Source: an uncultured Lachnospiraceae bacterium (lineage in GTDB: Bacteria > Bacillota > Clostridia > Lachnospirales > Lachnospiraceae). Taken from it: a stretch of 35,440 bases of DNA. Numbering within the stretch: position 1 is the first letter of the stretch; each line of letters starts with the position of its first letter. The translations under genes and the position numbers were made by a program. This document shows, piece by piece, positions 8,371 through 15,953 of this stretch. The notes under the pieces were generated by a model. That model was not told the DNA's origin. It saw only the letters and a list, made by a program, of their open reading frames with translations, and searched no databases. The stretch spans positions 16,481 to 51,920 of the forward strand of contig CAJUQZ010000011.1 in the NCBI GenBank assembly GCA_910588755.1. The letters run 5' to 3'.

Positions 8371-9148
8371 GACCGCCCGTTTCCCCTCCTGTCTGATTCC
8401 TTACCCCCGCCCTGTCCCACAGCAGGTCCTTCACCACCTCACCCGCTATGATCAATCCTGCCACAGAAGGCACAAACGCATTGCTTCCGGGCGTGCGCTT
8501 CCTCCTGGCTCCCGCGTCATTACTGTCACCTTCCTCCAGGTTGTCTGCATCGCTGTACAATTCGATTGGCACCTCCTGTGAATAAACCACCTTCAGCTTC
8601 TCAATCCCCCGCTTTTTCAACTCGCGGCGCATCACCTTCGCCAGCGGACAGACGCTTGTCTGGTAGATGTCCGCCACCTGAAAGGCCGCCGGGTTCATCT
8701 TATTTCCGGCACCCATAGAACTGATGATCGGTGTGTGTGCCGCATCCGCCTGCATGACCAGCTGGATTTTCCCGGTCACTGTGTCAATCGCATCCACCAC
8801 ATAATCATAAGCCTTGAAATCAAATGCTGCCGCCGTCTCCGGCATAAAAAAAGTTCTGTATGTGTTGACAATCGCCTCTGGATTAATGTCCAGAACACGC
8901 GCCTTAGCCGCGTCCACCTTGTACGCACCAATCGTGCTGTGCGTCGCGATGATTTGACGGTTTAAGTTAGAAAGGCACACTCTGTCGTCATCGACCAGAT
9001 CCAGCGTTCCTACGCCGCTGCGCGCCAGCGCCTCCACCACATACCCCCCCACGCCGCCGATCCCAAACACAGCCACACGGGAATGCTTCAGGCGCTCACT
9101 CCCTTCTGCCCCCACCAAGAGCGCTGTTCTCGAAAACTGATCTGCCAT
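8360..9148 (-). CDS. tcdA: tRNA threonylcarbamoyladenosine dehydratase (ThiF/E1 family)
   Basis: This 262-residue E1-like enzyme uses ATP to cyclise t6A to ct6A at position 37 of ANN-decoding tRNAs. The Rossmann glycine motif FGIGGVGG lies at residues 28-35, followed by the acidic end of strand 2 (LVDDDRV) and the NLNRQ motif characteristic of the family. Further on there is DYVVDAIDTVTGK and the C-terminal region typical of TcdA/CsdL rather than ThiF or MoeB. A start at 9148 is chosen because GGAGGG is placed just before it; an in-frame start at 9217 has no site. It lies 74 bases behind the thiolase-LarE fusion and overlaps the next gene, so it belongs to an operon in which at least two products modify tRNA. 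Confidence 0.9.
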   Translation of the reverse strand: MADQFSRTALLVGAEGSERLKHSRVAVFGIGGVGGYVVEALARSGVGTLDLVDDDRVCLSNLNRQIIATHSTIGAYKVDAAKARVLDINPEAIVNTYRTFFMPETAAAFDFKAYDYVVDAIDTVTGKIQLVMQADAAHTPIISSMGAGNKMNPAAFQVADIYQTSVCPLAKVMRRELKKRGIEKLKVVYSQEVPIELYSDADNLEEGDSNDAGARRKRTPGSNAFVPSVAGLIIAGEVVKDLLWDRAGVRNQTGGETGGHGI

Positions 9149-9222
9149 CCTGCCCTCCGTTCTAAGTATATAAAAAATCCTGCAAAATTCTGCCCCTGTG
9201 CCCTCCATGCCTGCCAAAATGC

Positions 9223-11076
9223 TCAGGTGGCGTCCTCTGCCGCCTTCGTATTGTATAATATCCGGTTCATGCTTCCCATCTGATACCCATGCAAATCAAA
9301 GGTCACATAGCAAAAGCCATATTCCTGAAGCTTCGCCGTGATCTCATCTCTGATATCCGCCTGCAAAATCCGGTCAAAATCCGCCACAGGGACCTCAATC
9401 CGCGCAAGCGTGCCGTGAATCCGCACACGCAGCTGCCCAAACCCCTTGTCCCTCAAAAGCTGCTCCGCCTTTTCCACCATAGAGAGCTTCTCCTTTGTGA
9501 TTGTCTCCCCGTACACAAAGCGCGACGCAAGACAGGCGTAAGAAGGCTTCTCCCACGTAGGCAGACTGTACCGCTTCGACAACGCTCTGATCTCCTGCTT
9601 GTACAACTTAGCCTCGCGCAGCGGACTTCTGGCGCCTGACTCTGCAACCGCCCTTAACCCTGGGCGGTAATCCCCAAGGTCATCCATATTGGAGCCTTCT
9701 ACGATGTATTGGAACCCATGTTCCCGTGCAGTCTTTTCCATTCCATGCAAAAGCGCTCGCTTGCACAGATAACAGCGGTCAGGCGGATTGTTGCAAAAGC
9801 CCTCGACCGAGAGCGTATCCGCCTCGTAAAAATACTGCGCGATGCCCTCCTGACTGCAAAAATCCCGTGCCTGCGCAGTCTCCCCCACCGGAAAGACACA
9901 GGCTGTGGCTGTGACCGCGCAGGCATTCTCCCCGAGCACCTCATGTGCCACCTTTAATAAAAAAGTGGAGTCCACCCCGCCTGAAAATGCCACCGCCACA
10001 CTGCCAAGCGTCCGCAGGTACGCCTTTAACCGCGCAAGCTTTTCATCTGTCACACACGCCTGCACGATGCTGCCGTCAGTACTATTAATATTTTTTATAC
10101 ATTCTGTCTGCCCTACACCGTCCTGCACTCCATCTGTCTGCTGCACGCTTTCCTGCGACTTTTCCTGATGCACACTCTCCGGCTGTGCCTGATGCCCACG
10201 CTCCGACTGTGTTTCATCGGAAGCCGTCACCTCATAATCGTCCAGAAAATGATGCCGCGTACCGTGCTGCTTGTATGCAATCACTGTGCTTAAGTTCACG
10301 TTTTCCACACTTTTAAATATATTGTTTTCCACAAACGGATTGATCTTACGAAGCGTTCTGATCAGCTCCTTGACCTCCCGTCGCTTTGAGGTGTTCTCCA
10401 GATCGCCGCGAAAGGCGCTGTTCTCCGTAAACCTGCACGCGCACTGCAGAAAATGCAGGTTGTTGTAGTCCCGCCATGCCCTGATGTGCTCCTCCCGGAT
10501 CAGATACATTGGACGAATCAGCTCCATTCCCGCAAAGTTCGTGCTGTGCAGCTTCGGCATCATAGTCTGCACCTGCGCCCCGTACAGCATTCCCATCAGA
10601 ATTGTCTCGATCACGTCATCGAAGTGATGTCCGAGGGCAATCTTGTTGCAGCCTAGCTCACAAGCCTTGCTGTAGAGATATCCGCGCCGCATCCTGGCAC
10701 ACAGATAGCAGGGCGAATTTTCTATATGAAGGACCGACTCAAAGATATCCGATTCAAAGATCGTAAGCGGTATGTTCAAACGCCTGGCATTGTGCTCAAT
10801 CAGCTGCCTGTTCTCAGCTCTGTACCCAGGATCCATGACCAGAAATTTCACCTCGAAATCAAACTTGTCGTGCCGTTTAAGCTCCTGAAAAAGCTTTGCC
10901 ATCAGCATGGAATCCTTTCCGCCGGAGATGCAGACCGCAATTTTGTCACCCTCCTGTACAAGATCATATGTACGAATTGCCTTCGTGAACTTACACCATA
11001 GATTTTTCCGATAGCGCTTGCGCAGATCCTGCTCAATTTCCAGATAACTCCTGTCATTTCCTGACACCTGTGTCAT
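9223..11076 (-). CDS. In-frame fusion of a TtcA-like tRNA thiolase and a LarE-like sulfur transferase
   Basis: This is one uninterrupted 617-residue frame with two PP-loop ATP-pyrophosphatase domains. Residues 1-285 resemble TtcA, which makes 2-thiocytidine in tRNA: PP-loop SGGKDS at 51-56, the C123-x-x-C126 pair (CYLCARMRRG) and C212/C214, candidates for an iron-sulfur cluster. Residues about 286-340 are a low-complexity linker rich in Gln, Glu, Ser and Val. Residues 345-617 resemble LarE, which delivers sulfur to the nickel-pincer nucleotide: PP-loop SGGVDS at 365-370, C435-x-x-C438 (RCYLCKR) and C515 in YACLASR. The three cysteines fit the cluster-dependent LarE type rather than the single-cysteine sacrificial type. 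It is the first gene behind the promoter at 11124-11152, with GGGAGG seven bases before the start. No larA, larB or larC is in the window, so the LarE-part substrate is open. Confidence 0.88.
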   Translation of the reverse strand: MTQVSGNDRSYLEIEQDLRKRYRKNLWCKFTKAIRTYDLVQEGDKIAVCISGGKDSMLMAKLFQELKRHDKFDFEVKFLVMDPGYRAENRQLIEHNARRLNIPLTIFESDIFESVLHIENSPCYLCARMRRGYLYSKACELGCNKIALGHHFDDVIETILMGMLYGAQVQTMMPKLHSTNFAGMELIRPMYLIREEHIRAWRDYNNLHFLQCACRFTENSAFRGDLENTSKRREVKELIRTLRKINPFVENNIFKSVENVNLSTVIAYKQHGTRHHFLDDYEVTASDETQSERGHQAQPESVHQEKSQESVQQTDGVQDGVGQTECIKNINSTDGSIVQACVTDEKLARLKAYLRTLGSVAVAFSGGVDSTFLLKVAHEVLGENACAVTATACVFPVGETAQARDFCSQEGIAQYFYEADTLSVEGFCNNPPDRCYLCKRALLHGMEKTAREHGFQYIVEGSNMDDLGDYRPGLRAVAESGARSPLREAKLYKQEIRALSKRYSLPTWEKPSYACLASRFVYGETITKEKLSMVEKAEQLLRDKGFGQLRVRIHGTLARIEVPVADFDRILQADIRDEITAKLQEYGFCYVTFDLHGYQMGSMNRILYNTKAAEDAT

Positions 11077-11123
11077 ATCGCTGCCTCCCTGTCCCTTATC
11101 GTGCCATTTGTACTCCCGAACTA

Positions 11124-11152
11124 AGTATATCCCCTTTTTGCAGCGTATGCAA
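11124..11152 (-). promoter_or_regulatory. Sigma-A promoter of the TtcA-LarE / TcdA / DUF815 operon
   Basis: TTGCAT (11152-11147), a 17-base spacer and a perfect-type TATACT (11129-11124) lie on the minus strand, about 48 bases before the start codon at 11076. No other comparable promoter is seen inside the four-gene run. Confidence 0.7.
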
Positions 11153-11182
11153 ACGTTTTCTGAAACACTTTGTGCCAGTGCT

Positions 11183-11322
11183 AGGCAAAATTTCGACGGC
11201 GATGCGGTGACATCGTCTAGAAATTTTAACGACGCAATGGTGCGAAACAGGTAGTTCCAGACTTCAATTTCTAGCCGGATAGCGTACTAGAAGTATCCGA
11301 TTTACCTCTGCCCCCGCAGAGG
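11183..11322. repeat. Cluster of overlapping inverted repeats, possible dispersed or structured element
   Basis: About 140 bases between two genes hold several pairings. An imperfect long palindrome runs from AAAATTTC (from 11187) to GAAATTTT (to 11226). TTCTAG (11269-11274) pairs with CTAGAA (11287-11292), and overlapping it CGGATA (11276-11281) pairs with TATCCG (11294-11299), so the two are alternatives. A perfect CCTCTGC/GCAGAGG hairpin (11305-11322, loop CCCC) lies just behind the ferritin-like gene stop. None is followed by a T-run, so simple termination does not explain the whole. Confidence 0.55.
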
Positions 11323-11325
11323 CTG

Positions 11326-12057
11326 TCACATCGTATCCATCATAGACCGCAGCAACATAATATGATATTGCTCATCCTGTACGATTCTTCCTAGTACAGC
11401 CGTGACATAATCATCCCCGATCAACCGCATATGCGACTGGTATTGGTCAATAACCGCAATCTCCCGATCCAGGTCTGCCCGCAGCATCTCGCTTGGCTCC
11501 TCGGGCAGCGTCAAGCACTGCGGCGACCACATCCACGTCTGTCCGCCTGCCTGCCCTGTTGTGTAGCAGACATTTCCCCCCAGCAAGTCAATCAGCCCTG
11601 CAAGCATCTGCATATGCTGCATCTCCGCAACTGCCATTCCAAGGAGCGTCCTACCCATCGCACAGCCCCTGTTTACCATGCGACTCTCGTTGTTAATGTA
11701 CTGCAGGCAAGCTGACAGCTCTGAGACCATCCCGCAGTAGCTTATGCCGATCAACTCCGCATAGTTTTTGTTTCTCTCCCGCACTTGCAGCGGCGGATAT
11801 GGCAGGTCCATCACTGCCGGTTTGATTCCCGAGAAATCACAGCCGGACGCAAGCTTTTCTTCACAATTTCTATTTGCCTTATTTTGATTGGTCATCACAA
11901 TACACCCTGATCTGTCATAACGATTCTCAATAACCAGTATATTATTCATATGACACATCCATGCATTTTTCCGCCCAAAAATCAACCTGCCAATACCTCT
12001 TTGTGCCAAATCGTTTCCCATAAAACTGTCCCTATACTTTTTCTTATAATTGGCCAT
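11326..12057 (-). CDS. Ferritin-like di-metal protein
   Basis: The C-terminal 160 residues form a four-helix ferritin-like bundle with a full set of di-iron or di-manganese ligands: E113 in SELSACLQY, E145-x-x-H148 in AEMQHM, E199 and E229-x-x-H232 in DEQYHIML. This pattern is shared with rubrerythrin, bacterioferritin and manganese-catalase-like proteins; no rubredoxin-type cysteine knuckles are present. Likely roles are peroxide reduction or metal handling. The N-terminal 55 residues are basic and unlike the rest. The ATG at 12057 has no good ribosome site, so translation may instead begin at the ATG at 11895 (189 residues), preceded by AGGGTG. It is divergent from the pyridoxamine kinase operon. 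Confidence 0.7.
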   Translation of the reverse strand: MANYKKKYRDSFMGNDLAQRGIGRLIFGRKNAWMCHMNNILVIENRYDRSGCIVMTNQNKANRNCEEKLASGCDFSGIKPAVMDLPYPPLQVRERNKNYAELIGISYCGMVSELSACLQYINNESRMVNRGCAMGRTLLGMAVAEMQHMQMLAGLIDLLGGNVCYTTGQAGGQTWMWSPQCLTLPEEPSEMLRADLDREIAVIDQYQSHMRLIGDDYVTAVLGRIVQDEQYHIMLLRSMMDTM

Positions 12058-12186
12058 TTTCACGCTGACACTTTTTCTGTATAGTTATATTTGTTTATTA
12101 TCACCATTACTATTTTCGGGAGACGATTTCACATATTCTTTATATAATATATGTATCTATGGAAACAGGAAAGGAAATGGAATGAA

Positions 12187-13038
12187 ATGAAAAAAATAGC
12201 CCTGATCAACGACTTGTCCGGCTTTGGGAAGTGCTCGCTGACCGCAGCGATCCCTGTCATATCCGTGCTCGGAATACAAGCCTGTCCCCTGCCAACCGCC
12301 GTTTTGTCCGCACAGACCGGATTTTCGGATTACTACTGTGACGACTACACAGACCGGATGAACCACATAACCGACGCGTGGAAAAACATGCACGAAGCCT
12401 TTGACGGTATCTACTCGGGATACCTTGGCAGCGCAGCGCAGATGCACAATGTCCTGTATTTTCTGGAAAAATTCCACACGAAGGACACTCTCTATCTCGC
12501 AGACCCAGTCATGGGCGACAACGGGCGGCGCATCCGGATTTTTACACAGAAACTCCTAGACAACATGAAAGAGCTGACCAGACATGCCGCCGTCATCACG
12601 CCAAACCTGACAGAGCTATGCCTCCTTGCAGATGTGGACTACGACGCGCTGACATGCCGCGCAGCCAGCGCAGACTACCTCTCTTATATAGAGGACATCG
12701 CGCGCAGACTCCTGCCACAATCCCACACAGACCAGACCATCGTCATAACAGGCATCGTCCGCAAACAGCCAGAGCAATCTTATGTTGGCAATCTTGCCGT
12801 CTCTGCAAATAACAGGTGTTATACAGAGACCCTTTACCGGGGCGAAAGCTTTTCTGGCACCGGTGACCTGTTTGCCTCCGTCATCATGGGCAGTCTGGTC
12901 AACGGACAGACCATAAACGAGGCGATGCAGAGGGCTGTCCGCTTCCTTGCGCCCGCAATCGAGGAGGCGTCACGCGACAATATCCCCAAAAACCACGGTG
13001 TCTATTTCGAAAAATATCTACCGTTATTATTGGAATAA
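12187..13038 (+). CDS. Pyridoxamine/pyridoxal kinase (PdxY/PdxK family)
   Basis: This 283-residue enzyme of the ribokinase superfamily phosphorylates B6 vitamers to make pyridoxal phosphate. It starts with the family's typical KKIALINDLSGFGKCSL, continues with PTAVLSAQTGF, the LADPVMGDNGR segment near residue 115 and ITPNLTELCLL, and carries the catalytic GTGD anion-hole motif with the base Asp in SFSGTGDLFASVI near residue 220. The start at 12187 is set by AGGAAAGGAA upstream; the frame is open from 12151. It heads a three-gene run with the ECF-type S component (14 bases away) and a radical SAM protein. A TATAAT at 12143-12148 is a possible -10, without a good -35. Confidence 0.88.
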   Translation: MKKIALINDLSGFGKCSLTAAIPVISVLGIQACPLPTAVLSAQTGFSDYYCDDYTDRMNHITDAWKNMHEAFDGIYSGYLGSAAQMHNVLYFLEKFHTKDTLYLADPVMGDNGRRIRIFTQKLLDNMKELTRHAAVITPNLTELCLLADVDYDALTCRAASADYLSYIEDIARRLLPQSHTDQTIVITGIVRKQPEQSYVGNLAVSANNRCYTETLYRGESFSGTGDLFASVIMGSLVNGQTINEAMQRAVRFLAPAIEEASRDNIPKNHGVYFEKYLPLLLE

Positions 13039-13052
13039 GGAGGAAACAACCC

Positions 13053-13595
13053 ATGACAACACGCACTCTGCCCAGAACGGGCGAAAAAAGAGGTGTCCAG
13101 CTCAAATACCTAACCATCACAGGACTTATGGCCGCGATGATCACCCTTATGACCGCTTACATCTGTCATATCCCCACAGGCATAAACGGTGGATACATCC
13201 ACTTTGGCGATTCCATCATCTACCTGGCCGCCGCGTTGCTCCCCACCCCTTACGCACTGGCGGCGGCAGCAATCGGGGGCGGGCTTGCAGACCTGATGAC
13301 AGCGCCCATGTGGGCACCAGCCACCCTGATTATCAAACCGCTGATCGCACTTCCATTCACCAGCAAATCAGCTAAAATCATCACGCCGCGCAATGTGACC
13401 GCCTCCGTGATCGCGTACCTGATCTCGGGAACTGGCTACTTTCTCGCCGAATATCTTTTGTCTGGCGCCATGCCGGCCCTGATCGCCTCCCTGACAGGCA
13501 GCCTCATACAGTCCGGCGGCAGCACAGCCTTTTTTGTCATATTCGGACTGGCACTTGACAGGGCACACGCAAAATCCAGGTTTTTTCACCAATAA
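13053..13595 (+). CDS. ECF-type transporter S component (TIGR04002-like)
   Basis: This 180-residue membrane protein has about five to six hydrophobic segments. The start of the first, LTITGLMAAMITLMTAY, and the following INGGYIHFGDSIIYLAAALLPTPYALAAAAIGGGLADL are typical of S components of energy-coupling-factor importers, where the small conserved loop faces the shared EcfT/A module. I recall this kind as the TIGR04002 family, but that is from memory. It has AGGAGG nine bases before the start and sits between a B6 kinase and a radical SAM gene, so vitamin B6 or a precursor such as a pyrimidine is a fair guess for the ligand. The energising EcfA/EcfT genes are not in the window and would be shared. 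Confidence 0.82.
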   Translation: MTTRTLPRTGEKRGVQLKYLTITGLMAAMITLMTAYICHIPTGINGGYIHFGDSIIYLAAALLPTPYALAAAAIGGGLADLMTAPMWAPATLIIKPLIALPFTSKSAKIITPRNVTASVIAYLISGTGYFLAEYLLSGAMPALIASLTGSLIQSGGSTAFFVIFGLALDRAHAKSRFFHQ

Positions 13596-13613
13596 AATAA
13601 CAGGAGGTATATT

Positions 13614-14210
13614 ATGGCTGATATCTTATACACATACAAAAATCAGGTCTATGCCAATATCACAAACCGCTGCGATTGCAGCTGCACCTTCTGCGTCCGC
13701 TCGCTGAAGGACGCTGTGGGCGAAGCCGATACCCTGTGGCACCAGACGGAGCCAACGCTAGCAGAAATCCTAAGTGCTATCGACGCCTTTGACTTTACCG
13801 GATACAGCGAACTGGTGTACTGTGGTTATGGAGAGCCGACCTGCGCGCTCGACAACCTGCTTGCAAGCGCTGCTTATGTAAAAGAAAAACACCATCTGTC
13901 CATCCGCCTGAACACAAACGGGCTGGGCAATCTCTACCACAATCAAAATATCATCCCGGCGCTTGCCGAGGTAATCGACAGCGTGTCTATCAGCCTGAAC
14001 GCACCCACGGCAGAAAAATACAATGCCGTCACAAGGCCGCAGTTTGCAGATGCCTACCCCGCACTGCTAGAATTTTCCTCCCTTGCAAAGAAAGCCTTCC
14101 GGCACACACAGCTCTCCATCGTGGACGTACTCCCCGACGACGAGATCACCGCATGTCAAAAGCTTGCTGATGATATGGGCATCTGGCTGAAAATCAGAAA
14201 ATATAGTTAG
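13614..14210 (+). CDS. Small radical SAM protein (TIGR04100-like)
   Basis: This 198-residue protein is close to the minimal radical SAM core. The cluster motif C20-x3-C24-x2-C27 (with an extra C22) is in NRCDCSCTFC, followed by the glycine-rich SAM loop CGYGEPT near residue 80, RLNTNG near residue 105 and the strand SVSISLNAP near residue 130. There is no SPASM or other C-terminal cluster domain. Its reaction is unknown. It has AGGAGG six bases before the start and lies 18 bases behind the S-component gene, so it is in the same operon. From memory, such proteins are often paired with the membrane family next to it. It converges on the Nudix gene, with only four bases between stop codons. Confidence 0.85.
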   Translation: MADILYTYKNQVYANITNRCDCSCTFCVRSLKDAVGEADTLWHQTEPTLAEILSAIDAFDFTGYSELVYCGYGEPTCALDNLLASAAYVKEKHHLSIRLNTNGLGNLYHNQNIIPALAEVIDSVSISLNAPTAEKYNAVTRPQFADAYPALLEFSSLAKKAFRHTQLSIVDVLPDDEITACQKLADDMGIWLKIRKYS

Positions 14211-14214
14211 GGCT

Positions 14215-14775
14215 TCATTCCCTGCTCCACAGATAGCTATATGCCTGCGTCCTTGCCGCAAAACGCTCTGTCTGCAACAATCTGCGAAGTTCTGGCTTTG
14301 TGTACCACCCTGGCTCAATCTCCTCCACGGTGGAGGTGCTTGGCCGAAATGTCCCCCTTGCCCTTCCTACCACACACACATTGATCTCATTGCTGAAGCC
14401 GACCGCGCTGTAGCTTGGCCCAATGAAATCATCGACCGCATACAATTCCAGCCCGGTCTCCTCCCACAGCTCACGCCTTGCGCTCTCGACAGGCTCCTCC
14501 CCCTCATCGATCAGACCTGCGGGAAAATTGTACACCCAGTCGCCGACAGCCATGCGAAACTCCCTGTTGATCAACAACCGCTCACCGCTCTCATCCGTCG
14601 CGATGATCACAACCGAATCCGGCCTGCTGCCATTGAGCGCCTCGACCGAGTCTAACGACTTATTGCGGCTGATAATCTCATAAATTTTTTCCTTCTGGTC
14701 CACCGTCTCGTAGGTGACATCATAGCGCGTGATAAAACTTCCCTCTTCCCTCTTTTTGATACCCTTGAATTTCAT
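14215..14775 (-). CDS. Nudix hydrolase (ADP-ribose pyrophosphatase-like)
   Basis: This 186-residue protein contains a complete Nudix box, G-x5-E-x7-R-E-L-x-E-E-T-G-L, in the segment GLIDEGEEPVESARRELWEE at about residues 92-111. Upstream lies PDSVVIIATDESGERLLINREFR, as in the ADP-ribose/sugar-nucleotide branch, which usually has a conserved REFR strand before the box. It would hydrolyse a nucleoside diphosphate linked to another group; the exact substrate is not readable. The start at 14775 follows AAGGAG at ten bases, and the gene has its own promoter at 14812-14840. A longer frame from 14796 lacks a ribosome site. Confidence 0.88.
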   Translation of the reverse strand: MKFKGIKKREEGSFITRYDVTYETVDQKEKIYEIISRNKSLDSVEALNGSRPDSVVIIATDESGERLLINREFRMAVGDWVYNFPAGLIDEGEEPVESARRELWEETGLELYAVDDFIGPSYSAVGFSNEINVCVVGRARGTFRPSTSTVEEIEPGWYTKPELRRLLQTERFAARTQAYSYLWSRE

Positions 14776-14811
14776 CCAAATCCAGCTCCTTTTCACTCAT
14801 TGTATACCCCC

Positions 14812-14840
14812 ATTATACAACTTTAGACTCCCGAATACAA
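14812..14840 (-). promoter_or_regulatory. Sigma-A promoter of the Nudix gene
   Basis: TTGTAT (14840-14835), a 17-base spacer and a consensus TATAAT (14817-14812) lie on the minus strand, about 37 bases before the start at 14775. Confidence 0.7.
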
Positions 14841-15039
14841 ATATCCTTACAAAAAAGTGAAATTGTCGCAAAATTTACTAAATACAGCATGTTTTTTATG
14901 AATTTTCATGAAAATACAAACTTTTTTATTTATTATTTGCCCAATTTGTGCTACGATAGTAATGATATTGCTGGAAAATGATATGACAGCAATTTTGCCA
15001 ACACCAACAATAGAACAAACAAACCAGGAGGACATTATA

Positions 15040-15930
15040 ATGAAGTATAAGGTATTGCTGGCTGGAAACAGCAAAAAACTCATCAGTAATTTTTTTCTGC
15101 AGATGGATTTCGCGTTTGAGTGCGTGACCTCATCTGTCATTTTTGATGACCTGAAAAACCATGTCCAGTACTTCAAGCCGGACATTTTTATCTACTGTAT
15201 GCGCGCGGAGACACGGGACGATCTTGTGACAATCGCAAGCTTTCACGACATACTTGGCAAAAATGACATCCCATTTGCCGCAATCGGTGACTCCGTAAGC
15301 CTGGATTTTGCAGCCAAGATTCCAAACTGCGTGCCTGAGCTTAGCATCAAGCTTCCCATGTCCACGACCGACATGGAGGATACAATCACAAGATTTATCA
15401 AGAAGCATAAGGCTTTCCTGTCCTCGGCGGCGGACTCTCCACTCTCAAAGGCACTAGACATCAACGCAAACAGCGCCTTTGACACACTCGCAAAGCTCGA
15501 TACCGCACTGGAGAAGATCGAGAATACTTCAGAGAACAAGGAGAACGGAAGGCAGCCAGAATCCCCTGACCGGCACCGTATTCTCGTCGTGGACGATGCC
15601 ACTATCATACATAAGACAATTAAGGCCTACCTTGACACCAGATACGAGGTCGCCACAGCCATCAGCGGAAAAATTGCGCTGCGCTTTCTAAATGCAAAGG
15701 AGGTCAGCCTGATTCTGCTCGACTATGAAATGCCGGACATGAACGGTCCGCAGGTACTTGAGGAGATTCGAAAGGACCCCTATCTTGCAACCATTCCCGT
15801 CGTGTTCCTCACAGGAATCAACGATGTGGAGAAAACCAAGAACGCGCTCGCGCTCAAACCGCAGGGCTACCTGTTAAAGCCTGTTGACAAGGAGTCCCTG
15901 CTCGCCAAGATCAAGGAACTAGTCGATTAA
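15040..15930 (+). CDS. Response regulator with degenerate N-terminal receiver-like domain and C-terminal receiver
   Basis: This 296-residue protein has no output domain. Residues 179-296 form a complete receiver: DD at 185-186, phospho-acceptor D228 in LILLDYEMPDMNG, T258 in VVFLTG and K280 in LLKPVD. Residues 1-120 have receiver-like alternation (MKYKVLLAGNSKKLISN, PDIFIYCMRAE) but no acceptor Asp, so they look like a pseudo-receiver. The linker (125-178) is charged and helical. The ATG at 15040 has AGGAGG at 15026-15031; the open frame upstream to 14908 has no ribosome site. It ends 23 bases before the PocR hybrid kinase gene, so the two are an operon and very probably cognate partners. The output must be by protein contact. 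Confidence 0.85.
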   Translation: MKYKVLLAGNSKKLISNFFLQMDFAFECVTSSVIFDDLKNHVQYFKPDIFIYCMRAETRDDLVTIASFHDILGKNDIPFAAIGDSVSLDFAAKIPNCVPELSIKLPMSTTDMEDTITRFIKKHKAFLSSAADSPLSKALDINANSAFDTLAKLDTALEKIENTSENKENGRQPESPDRHRILVVDDATIIHKTIKAYLDTRYEVATAISGKIALRFLNAKEVSLILLDYEMPDMNGPQVLEEIRKDPYLATIPVVFLTGINDVEKTKNALALKPQGYLLKPVDKESLLAKIKELVD

Positions 15931-15953
15931 ATGTTTAGAAGGAGACATGTCAT

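Noticed and set aside
10085..10230. Repetitive stretch that might be a CRISPR or VNTR
   Set aside because: The repeats are imperfect and lie in frame inside the TtcA-LarE linker, encoding Gln/Glu/Ser-rich sequence; no regular spacer structure is present.
14908..15039. N-terminal extension of the response regulator frame
   Set aside because: The frame is open upstream, but AGGAGG at 15026-15031 fixes the start at 15040 and the extra part is AT-rich leader sequence.
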